Assembly: GCA_023142215.1 (NCBI GenBank)
Contig: JAGLJW010000026.1
Coordinates: 1 to 24,890, forward strand
Direction of reading: 5' to 3'
Source of the DNA: Candidatus Parcubacteria bacterium
GTDB taxonomy: Bacteria > Patescibacteriota > Patescibacteriia > Patescibacteriales > UBA12075
DNA: 24,890 nucleotides
Both the position numbers and the translations under genes were made by a program. Shown here piece by piece: positions 1-5,023 of this stretch. The notes below the pieces were generated by a model. The model was not told the origin of the DNA, did no database searches, and saw only the letters and a program-made list of their open reading frames with translations. Position 1 is the stretch's first letter, and the number at the start of each line of letters is the position of its first letter.

Positions 1-555
1 AACAAATATATTAGCAAATGTGTGTAGCCCACTAATTTCTGTAAACCAAAAAGACATTAAACCAACCAGAATTGATAAAAATAATTTAATAAAAAAAGCG
101 AAAATCATCATTATCAGTAAAATTAAAATTTTTTCAATAGTAATATTAAAAATCATTTTATCTCCAAATAAAGAAATATAGATTATACTTTGAAATACAA
201 TAAAGAAAAAAGCTATACCAACTCTACCGATAGCAGAAATACAAGTGAATTTTAAATAGCTAATTGGCTTAAGTAAATAATTAGTCAGATTCCCCAATCT
301 AATGTCTCTTGAAATTACACTTTCGTAATTATATGTTGAGGTAATAAAAGTAAATATCCATCCAATAATTATATATGTAACCATTTCAGGATAAGTATAA
401 CCCTTAATTACTTCTGTACTTTGATAAATAATTGTCCACAAAAGATAAGAAAAAAATAATTCAAAAAAATTACCAGGAACATAACTGGATATTTCATATC
501 TATAAGTAAATTGTCTTTGCAATTCTGTTTTGATTATTATTAAATATTTTTTCAT
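1..555 (-). CDS. ABC-2 family exporter permease, partial (C-terminus beyond window edge)
   Basis: This reading frame begins at ATG 555 and stays open to the window edge (185 codons), so the C-terminus is missing. The protein starts MKKYLIIIKTELQRQ and then alternates hydrophobic segments with short polar loops, as expected for about six membrane helices. The central motif RLGNLTNYLLKPISY matches the conserved L-x-x-Y-L-L-x-P element of the ABC-2 permease group PF06182/COG3694 (recognised from memory). The neighbour at 564-1358 is a paralogue whose stop lies 8 nt upstream of this start, so the two are almost certainly co-transcribed and form the membrane half of one exporter. The usual ATPase gene is not visible and may lie beyond the left edge. 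The substrate cannot be told from sequence. No Shine-Dalgarno is seen. Confidence 0.85.
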   Translation of the reverse strand, partial: MKKYLIIIKTELQRQFTYRYEISSYVPGNFFELFFSYLLWTIIYQSTEVIKGYTYPEMVTYIIIGWIFTFITSTYNYESVISRDIRLGNLTNYLLKPISYLKFTCISAIGRVGIAFFFIVFQSIIYISLFGDKMIFNITIEKILILLIMMIFAFFIKLFLSILVGLMSFWFTEISGLHTFANIFV

Positions 556-563
556 ACCAAAAA

Positions 564-1358
564 TTAACTACTTGCACTAGAATATTTTTTTAAACCTTTA
601 TTCCAAACATAAATATTCAACATTCCAATTGATATTATCCAAATTAACTGTGTAAATATACCAGCTATCATTTGTGTTGTTCCGTATTTACCTAGATAAA
701 TACTTATTGGAAAAAATATTAAATAAATAAAAGGCAAGAAAGTTAAACTAACAAAAAATAATTTCGATAAAATATCCAAAGGAAAATAAACTCCGCTTGC
801 AAATTCTAAAAACCATTCAAAAAGAAAGCGTGGACTCATTGTTTCACGAGACCAAAAAGCAAGCATGCTAATTAAATAACTAAGCAAATAATAAAGTATC
901 GTAGCAAATAATATAGAAAAAAATAAGCTAATTAAGATTAAAAAATTAGTTTGTATAAAAATATCTACGTCTAAAATTAATACAAAAATTATTACTTCAA
1001 TAATTGCCGAAAATAAATGAATACTTCGCTCACCTAGTTCTCTAAAAAATTGATATAGAAACACATTTATTGGCTGTACTAAATATTTTGAAAACCATCC
1101 ATCATTTATTTCTGACGCTAATTGTTTACTTTGCGCACCAAAAATGATGGAACGTAAAATGTTTACTCCAAAGATATAAGTAATTAATTCTTGTTGAGTA
1201 TAACCTGCAAAACTTCCAGTTTTATAGGTTAAAGCTTGCCAAACATAAAAAAGTAATAATAAAATTATTATATTTCTAAGACGACCTAAGAAAAAATTAA
1301 AACGATATTCAAGCTCACGAGCGATACTCAATTTAAATACTGTAAAATATTTTTTCAT
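564..1358 (-). CDS. ABC-2 family exporter permease
   Basis: A 264-residue membrane protein starting MKKYFTVFKLSIAREL. An upstream in-frame TTG at 1385 would add nine residues, but ATG 1358 is preferred because the paralogue at 1-555 starts with the same MKKY. Several hydrophobic stretches (for example IIILLLLFYVWQAL near the N-terminus and ILISLFFSILFATILYYLL in the middle) fit about six transmembrane helices. The motif WFSKYLVQPINVF corresponds to the conserved L-x-x-Y-L-x-x-P loop of ABC-2/COG4587-COG3694 permeases. It should pair with the product of 1-555 as a heterodimeric permease powered by an ATPase not seen here. It lies 76 nt downstream of the broken SGNH gene. The family call is firm; the exported substrate is unknown. 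Confidence 0.88.
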   Translation of the reverse strand: MKKYFTVFKLSIARELEYRFNFFLGRLRNIIILLLLFYVWQALTYKTGSFAGYTQQELITYIFGVNILRSIIFGAQSKQLASEINDGWFSKYLVQPINVFLYQFFRELGERSIHLFSAIIEVIIFVLILDVDIFIQTNFLILISLFFSILFATILYYLLSYLISMLAFWSRETMSPRFLFEWFLEFASGVYFPLDILSKLFFVSLTFLPFIYLIFFPISIYLGKYGTTQMIAGIFTQLIWIISIGMLNIYVWNKGLKKYSSASS

Positions 1359-1406
1359 AAATTTATAAACAATAAGTATTATCAAATCTTCTTTTGAGGA
1401 ATTATC

Positions 1407-1422
1407 ACCAAATACTAATTTA
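1407..1422. repeat. 16-bp direct repeat, copy 1
   Basis: The 16-mer accaaatactaattta occurs here and again at 2195-2210, one copy on each side of the frameshifted SGNH gene. Read on the minus strand both encode KLVFG, resembling the ILVFGDS start of that SGNH gene. They could be remnants of duplicated 5' ends or the ends of an inserted segment. Confidence 0.5.
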
Positions 1423-1434
1423 CAACTAAAACAT

Positions 1435-2049
1435 TTATAAAAACATTATTTTTGAAAAATACTCACTTACACAATTAAATATTTTTTCATGACCTTTTGA
1501 ATTAGGATGTAATCCATCTTCTAAATCATCCTTATTTAGTAAGTCCCAAAATGAAATAAAATCTAATTTATTATTTTCGCAAACTCTTTCTATAATATCG
1601 TTGTATTCTTTTAAATCTTTATTTTCCCAATACTCATTGTCAGACCAAGGCATTGTCTTATTCTCATCAATACTTAATAAACCAGTAAAAATTATTTTTG
1701 ATGTATATTTTTTAGATAATTTAACTATTTTTACTAAATTATCTTTAAATTCTTCAAGTGAAACATAAACATTGTCTTTTGTATCAATATAAGCAGGATC
1801 ATTTGAATCGATTGAAAACAAAAAAACATATTCCTCTGGTTCAATATTATTAAATATATCTATTTCCTTTTAAGACTATAAATAACACCTTTTAGTATTA
1901 TTGGAAGAAATAGATAAATTATACACACCTAAGCCTTCTTTTTTATATGTTTTTAAATATTTTATTTTTAATCTTTCAACCCATCCACCATAATCACAAT
2001 CAAAAGCACCCCAAGCTATACTGTCACCAAACACTAAAATCTTTTTCAT
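1435..2049 (-). pseudogene. SGNH/GDSL hydrolase, disrupted by two frameshifts
   Basis: Reading from ATG 2049 gives MKKILVFGDSIAWGAFD, the block I GDS motif with the nucleophilic serine, then GGWVERLK and GVYNLSISSNNTK. The frame breaks near 1889-1893, continues one frame over as GVIYSLKR, and breaks again near 1866-1872. It then runs on as EIDIFNNIEPEEYVF, SIDSNDPAY (block III position) and ends with DGLHPNSKGHEKIF, the block V Asp-x-x-His pair. All catalytic blocks are therefore present, but in three frames. Both breaks fall in the same CCTTTT string (AAAAGG on the coding strand), so recent decay, slippage or assembly error are all possible. SGNH enzymes hydrolyse esters such as lipids or acetylated sugars; the substrate here is unknown. 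A promoter at 2083-2111 drives it; the ABC permeases follow. Confidence 0.8.
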
Positions 2050-2082
2050 ACTTTAATTTTTATTTATATAAATTACAATATC

Positions 2083-2111
2083 ATTATAAAATAGAATTAA
2101 AAATTTAGCAA
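2083..2111 (-). promoter_or_regulatory. Sigma-70-type promoter of the SGNH gene
   Basis: On the minus strand a -35 TTGCTA (2106-2111) and a perfect -10 TATAAT (2083-2088) are separated by 17 nt. Transcription would start near 2076, giving a leader of about 27 nt before ATG 2049. No Shine-Dalgarno is visible. Confidence 0.65.
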
Positions 2112-2194
2112 AAAAACGATTCAAATAAACTTAAAGCAGATAAAATAAACTCCAACACTAAATAAATCCCAAAAATCACATAATGGGACTGTTA

Positions 2195-2210
2195 CCAAAT
2201 ACTAATTTAT
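2195..2210. repeat. 16-bp direct repeat, copy 2
   Basis: Identical to 1407-1422; see that entry. On the minus strand the frame reads KLVFGNSPIM and then stops, so it looks like a truncated SGNH-type start rather than a working gene. Confidence 0.5.
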
Positions 2211-2290
2211 CTAAATCTTTAGATTTCATGAAAATTTATGCCTAAACTGATATTTAACAGCAGTTCCATGAAAATATGTAAATAAAAAAG

Positions 2291-2324
2291 ATAGCATTAG
2301 TATACGATCGTACACTAATGCTAT
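2291..2324. promoter_or_regulatory. 34-bp palindrome, site 1 (putative regulator-binding site)
   Basis: The right half is the perfect 17-nt half-site (reverse complement ATAGCATTAGTGTACGA). The left half differs only at its position 12. The site lies 77 nt past the stop of the PaaX-like gene. Read on the minus strand the palindrome is followed by CTTTTTTATTT, so its RNA could also act as an intrinsic terminator for that gene. Confidence 0.85.
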
Positions 2325-2347
2325 AAATTTAACTATTCAACTTAAAT

Positions 2348-2370
2348 CGTATTCGTATCGTATTCGTAAT
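2348..2370. repeat. Tandem 11-bp repeat
   Basis: The unit CGTATTCGTAT is followed at once by a second copy, CGTATTCGTAA, just downstream of the PaaX-like gene and 24 nt from palindrome site 1. Each unit itself contains two CGTAT/CGTAA words. Function unknown. Confidence 0.6.
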
Positions 2371-2389
2371 TATTCTCCTTTGAGAATAA
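2370..2389 (-). terminator. Small hairpin after the PaaX-like gene
   Basis: A perfect 8-bp stem, TTATTCTC and GAGAATAA, with a 4-nt loop lies 12 nt past the stop codon. There is no U-run directly after it on the minus strand, so termination is doubtful; it could be a 3'-end stabilising hairpin. The minus-strand loop region reads AAAGGAG, but no start codon follows at a sensible distance. Confidence 0.35.
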
Positions 2390-2400
2390 GCATGGCGTAT

Positions 2401-2967
2401 TCAATTTAAACCAAAATTATTTTTTACATCCTTTGCATTATCAATATATTCAGCCTTAATAAACCTAACATGTTTATGAATATTAAAAAAATTTACCAAA
2501 AATCCAATATTTTTTTCACATTCATAGGGATAGATAAAAACGCTTTTTTGTAATTCCATAAATTCTAATCTTTTTAATAAAGCTCTAAGAGCATCACGAG
2601 CTCGACGATTTTTTTCTGGTATATCAAAAATTACAATTCGCCATTTTTTATCCCATTTTTTTGGTTTTTTTATTTTTATTTTTTTAAATTCAAATTCTGC
2701 TGCCCTGTTTTTTCCAAATTCTGTTAATGTTGCCTGATAATTTCCATCTTCATACTGTGTAAAAGAAATTAACTTTGATTTTTTTAAACCATCAATTGCT
2801 CGTTCAAAAGTCCCTTTATTTATATCAGACCAACCTTTTTTAAAATCTCCCAAAATTCTATAATACATACCAGGAGATCTAGTAAAACCAAGATTTACAC
2901 CAGTGAGTAATGTTAAAAGAATTTTTTGTTGATTTTTACCTAATCGAAAATTTTTATCGCCTTTCAT
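2401..2967 (-). CDS. PaaX-like transcriptional regulator: winged helix plus Cas2-fold domain
   Basis: A 188-residue protein. Residues about 12-95 form a winged helix-turn-helix region (QQKILLTLL, then FERAIDGLKKSKLISF as recognition helix and YQATLTEFGK as wing). A lysine-rich linker (KIKIKKPKKWDKK) leads to residues 109-188, which begin WRIVIFDIPEKNRRARDAL and contain QKSVFIYPYEC, the ferredoxin-like Cas2/PaaX C-terminal domain. Such proteins are often auto-annotated as Cas2 in CPR genomes, but the N-terminal winged helix and the lack of cas genes or a CRISPR array favour a regulator. D115 sits where Cas2 has its first-strand aspartate; nuclease activity is not implied. ATG 2967 follows an AT-rich leader of about 30 nt without a Shine-Dalgarno. 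The promoter spacer is filled by palindrome site 2, so autorepression is likely. Which other genes it controls is unknown. Confidence 0.85.
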   Translation of the reverse strand: MKGDKNFRLGKNQQKILLTLLTGVNLGFTRSPGMYYRILGDFKKGWSDINKGTFERAIDGLKKSKLISFTQYEDGNYQATLTEFGKNRAAEFEFKKIKIKKPKKWDKKWRIVIFDIPEKNRRARDALRALLKRLEFMELQKSVFIYPYECEKNIGFLVNFFNIHKHVRFIKAEYIDNAKDVKNNFGLN

Positions 2968-3002
2968 GAATATTTATAATTATTGTTTATAATTGATAAA
3001 TT

Positions 3003-3044
3003 AATTATAGCATTAGTGTACGATCGTATGCAAATGCTATAATT
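3003..3044. promoter_or_regulatory. Palindrome site 2, operator inside the PaaX-like promoter
   Basis: The 34-bp core spans 3007-3040 and the symmetry extends by AATT on each side. The left half is the perfect half-site; the right half differs at half-site positions 9, 11 and 12. Those differences create the TTGCAT used as a -35 element on the minus strand. Binding here would block RNA polymerase directly. Confidence 0.85.
3004..3033 (-). promoter_or_regulatory. Promoter of the PaaX-like gene
   Basis: On the minus strand a perfect -10 TATAAT (3004-3009) is preceded by an 18-nt spacer and a weak -35 TTGCAT (3028-3033). The predicted start near 2997 leaves a leader of about 30 nt. The spacer is the centre of palindrome site 2, a typical repressor arrangement. 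Confidence 0.7.
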
Positions 3045-3219
3045 TAAAACTTCATTATTCTTTTAAAATTACTCTTTGGATTTGTCTTATAATAATAAGA
3101 CTAACAATAATTATATATTGTAAATAATAATGTACGACTGCATAGTTAAAGTTATATATTGTAAACAACAATAATCACACTAAGCGTTTAAATGAATTTA
3201 AAAAGTTTCCGTATTTTTT
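3045..3219. other. Intergenic region upstream of the PaaX-like gene
   Basis: No coding frame is recognisable. It holds a perfect 7-bp hairpin (GTCTTAT at 3084-3090 and ATAAGAC at 3095-3101) and two near-identical 22-bp direct repeats (3111-3132, 3152-3173). Both direct repeats contain ATTGT, and the second also has ACAAT in inverted orientation. A degenerate GTACGA word lies at 3132-3137. Confidence 0.55.
3111..3173. repeat. Pair of 22-bp direct repeats, 41 bp apart
   Basis: Copy 1 (3111-3132) and copy 2 (3152-3173) share TTATATATTGTAAA and then differ at only a few positions. Copy 2 contains the inverted repeat ATTGT-AAACA-ACAAT (3158-3172). They lie between palindromes 2 and 3 on the upstream side of the promoter, so they may bind another factor. 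Confidence 0.5.
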
Positions 3220-3293
3220 ATAGCATTAAGATACGATCGTACACTAATGCTATGAATTGATTTTTACCATTTTATGTAATTTGTGTGATTATT
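3170..3293. repeat. 11-bp inverted repeat enclosing palindrome site 3
   Basis: AATAATCACAC at 3170-3180 is the exact reverse complement of GTGTGATTATT at 3283-3293. The midpoint (3231.5) lies 5 bp from the centre of palindrome site 3 (3236.5), giving a nested symmetrical arrangement. Chance is possible in AT-rich DNA. Confidence 0.4.
3220..3253. promoter_or_regulatory. 34-bp palindrome, site 3 (putative regulator-binding site)
   Basis: The right half is the perfect half-site; the left half differs at half-site positions 10, 11 and 12. TATAAA on the minus strand and TATGAA on the plus strand abut the two ends, as TATAAT does at site 2, but no good -35 is seen in either direction. It lies about 210 bp upstream of site 2, between the regulator gene and a decayed HTH gene. 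Confidence 0.82.
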
Positions 3294-3680
3294 TTCTTAA
3301 TCGTAATAATTTCTCCAAAAAAGGTCTTATAGGTCTGATACTTCATCAGTTTATTGCAAGAAGTAATTTATTAATTCCTCTTGATTGTTTATTTTATAAA
3401 TTAAAACTTTTCAAATATGAAGAAGTTAATATCAAAATAAATTTTTCGAATTCCCTCTCAACTTTAATTTTCTTTTTATCAATAACTTTTTTTCTTTTAA
3501 AATACTAATTATCCTACTAGGTTTTTCTAGAATATACTTAATTCGTTTTTTACCTGTTGATTTATAAATTAAGCCTTTTTTTGTCAAGATATCTAAATAC
3601 TGATATTTTATTTTTAGATGTATTTATAATTGATTTGTATTTTGTGTTTAGCTTTGTTTTTAAGTTTTTTGTCTTTCGTA
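3270..3680 (-). pseudogene. Decayed TrmB-type HTH regulator gene
   Basis: A minus-strand frame from about 3623 to 3480 reads HLKIKYQYLDILTKKGLIYK and continues STGKKRIKYILEKPSRII. This is a winged-helix pattern typical of TrmB-family regulators: a recognition helix ending in Y-L-D-x-L-x-x-K-G-L-I, then a basic wing and an E-x-P element. The frame then breaks. Adjacent frames carry plausible continuations: EREFEKFILILTSSYLKSF near 3420-3460, and YKTFFGEIITIKKII near 3290-3330, which resembles the K-x-F-F-E-G-x-E-G-I-K-K-I element of the family. Upstream, AKHKIQINYKY could be the first HTH helix in another frame. Several stops and shifts indicate a dead gene. A plus-strand open frame over the same DNA has no protein-like character. 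Confidence 0.5.
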
Positions 3681-3707
3681 ATTTTGGTATAGCATTTTTG
3701 TGGCAAT

Positions 3708-3740
3708 AAAAAAAAGATGCTCGGTAATTTTGAGCATCTT
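3708..3740 (-). terminator. Intrinsic terminator of the 109-aa orphan gene
   Basis: On the minus strand a perfect 9-bp stem (AAGATGCTC and GAGCATCTT, 3714-3722 and 3732-3740) with a 9-nt loop is followed by a run of eight T. It lies about 30 nt past the stop at 3770. This is the best intrinsic terminator in the window. Confidence 0.92.
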
Positions 3741-3769
3741 GATGGTTCTAGGAGTTTTTCTCTTATTGT

Positions 3770-4099
3770 TTATCCATTCACGGAAAGTGGAGTTTTTTCA
3801 TCACTTGGATTGCGTGGAATACTATGAATAATTGCAACATTATGACTTTCACTGGTTTGTAAAAAATAAACTCGGTTCTTCGTCCAAATATTAAAAGGGG
3901 GTACACACATTCCATCATGGCCTGGTATTTCAATTTCAAGGGCTAAAGCCACCTTCTTCTTACCTTTGTATAGCTCATAGGGACTACTTTCAAACAAATC
4001 CCATGTTCTCTGTTCACAAATCAATATTGCAGTAATTGCTCCAAAAGTTTCTCCTTGACTTTTGAGTTCTTCTTCGATATAGTCTTTTAGCTTTATCAT
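3770..4099 (-). CDS. Hypothetical 109-aa protein, isolated transcription unit
   Basis: The protein starts MIKLKDYIEEELKSQGE and I do not recognise a family. An earlier in-frame start at 4165 would add 22 residues, but ATG 4099 is preceded by AGGAGG at a 9-nt distance and is clearly better. There is no signal peptide or membrane segment, so it should be cytoplasmic. The body mixes charged helices with likely strands (KKVALALEIEI, NRVYFLQT, HNVAIIHSI) and contains three Trp/Cys-rich spots (ICEQRTWDLF, MCVPPFNIW). Its base composition is less AT-biased than its neighbours. A near-consensus promoter, an untranslated leader of about 70 nt, a strong RBS and a strong terminator make it a self-contained cassette, perhaps acquired by transfer. 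Function unknown. Confidence 0.8.
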   Translation of the reverse strand: MIKLKDYIEEELKSQGETFGAITAILICEQRTWDLFESSPYELYKGKKKVALALEIEIPGHDGMCVPPFNIWTKNRVYFLQTSESHNVAIIHSIPRNPSDEKTPLSVNG

Positions 4100-4108
4100 G
4101 ATATATAT

Positions 4109-4114
4109 CCTCCT
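4109..4114 (-). promoter_or_regulatory. Strong Shine-Dalgarno AGGAGG
   Basis: AGGAGG on the minus strand lies 9 nt before ATG 4099 and decides that start. It is notable because no other gene in the window has a comparable site. Confidence 0.85.
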
Positions 4115-4178
4115 GTTAAATTTGAATTGTGCTATAATAGATATAGATTTATAAAGATATTTCAATGAACGTGGTGTA

Positions 4179-4207
4179 AGTATAGCATATTTTTAAAGCT
4201 ATGTCAA
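4179..4207 (-). promoter_or_regulatory. Near-consensus sigma-70 promoter of the 109-aa gene
   Basis: On the minus strand a perfect -35 TTGACA (4202-4207), a 17-nt spacer and -10 TATACT (4179-4184) predict a start near 4172. That gives a leader of about 70 nt before ATG 4099. It lies back to back with the plus-strand gene at 4254. Confidence 0.88.
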
Positions 4208-4253
4208 TAGGGAGTGCTGATATTTACTAACATTAAATAAAAAAAATAAGCTT

Positions 4254-4922
4254 ATGATGAATGAAAATAAGATATTTAAACAAAAATATATTTTAGAAAA
4301 AAATGATATTATTGCTTTAAATCAATTACCTGATAATCTTAGTGAAAGAAAAAAGTCGCTTGGTTGGCCAATAGAGATTCAGGGAACGGGAAGAATAAAG
4401 GAAGGGTTGAACAATTTTGAAATTCAATATCCAAAGGGAGATATTTTTCTTTCTTTTGCTGTTGTGGTGCATGAATTAGGTCATTTAAGACAAGAGGAAT
4501 TTAACAATGAGATAAATAAAATTGATCAGAAAAAAGATTGGATAAGCTATATTGAGATAAAAGAAAAAGATGCATATAAAAGAGGGTTTGAAAGATTAAA
4601 ACAATATTTTCCTGAAGAACTATCAAAAATTGAAGAGAAGTTTAAGTGTTATAGATCTAAAGATGAATTAAGTGATTTTTCAACTTTTGAAGATTTATAT
4701 GAATTTTTAAATGGAACAATTGATATTAATAGGGCAATTAATTCAATTCCTGGAATGGATGATAAAAATGAACAAGACAAATTAGAATACGAGGCTTTAA
4801 AAAATATTGGTATTGAGAAGTTTTTTAAAAAAATAAATAAATCACGAGTTGATGAAATAATAGATCAAGAGTGGGTGGAAGGATTTATGTTAAAAATGGC
4901 TAAAAAAATTGCTAACGAATAG
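4254..4922 (+). CDS. HELGH zinc-metallopeptidase-like protein
   Basis: A 222-residue protein without signal peptide or membrane segment. Residues 68-80 read FAVVVHELGHLRQ, giving the HExxH zinc-binding helix with H73, E74 and H77. About 27 residues later EKDAYKRGFERL supplies E104 with an A-x-x-R-G context, the right place for a gluzincin-type third zinc ligand. The rest is highly charged and helical, with no second domain that I recognise. This resembles the small HExxH families found next to regulators or in mobile regions, but I cannot place it in a named family. Two ATGs (4254, 4257) are possible starts; neither has a Shine-Dalgarno. The gene stands alone on the plus strand between oppositely oriented units. 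Substrate and activity are unknown. Confidence 0.82.
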   Translation: MMNENKIFKQKYILEKNDIIALNQLPDNLSERKKSLGWPIEIQGTGRIKEGLNNFEIQYPKGDIFLSFAVVVHELGHLRQEEFNNEINKIDQKKDWISYIEIKEKDAYKRGFERLKQYFPEELSKIEEKFKCYRSKDELSDFSTFEDLYEFLNGTIDINRAINSIPGMDDKNEQDKLEYEALKNIGIEKFFKKINKSRVDEIIDQEWVEGFMLKMAKKIANE

Positions 4923-4943
4923 TGGTTAAAATAACACTTTTTT
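4922..4943 (+). terminator. Weak intrinsic terminator of the HELGH gene
   Basis: GTGGTTA and TAACAC form a short stem with one bulged G and a tight loop, followed by TTTTTT. The stem starts at the stop codon itself. The rest of the 100-nt gap up to 5023 shows nothing else. Confidence 0.45.
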
Positions 4944-5023
4944 ATTTCTTGTAATAATTTAATTTTAAAAATAGGCTTGACTACTACCCACTTTGGAATT
5001 TATACGGAACTGTTAAATATTTT

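Larger units (their letters stand above)
2112..2400. other. Intergenic region between SGNH gene and PaaX-like gene
   Basis: No credible coding frame is seen. It holds the second 16-bp direct repeat (2195-2210), palindrome site 1 (2291-2324), a tandem 11-bp repeat (2348-2370) and a small hairpin (2370-2389), listed separately. The stretch 2211-2290 shows nothing recognisable apart from short AT-rich inverted repeats. Confidence 0.6.

Noticed and set aside
2401..2967. A genuine Cas2 adaptation nuclease
   Set aside because: It carries an N-terminal winged helix, is twice the length of Cas2 and has no cas1 or array nearby.
2291..3253. A CRISPR array formed by the three palindromes
   Set aside because: Only three copies at very unequal spacing (about 716 and 213 bp between centres), one gene lies between them, and no spacers of uniform length exist.
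3257..3508. Plus-strand 83-residue open frame
   Set aside because: It overlies the decayed TrmB-type gene on the other strand, begins next to a palindrome and has no RBS or recognisable protein features.
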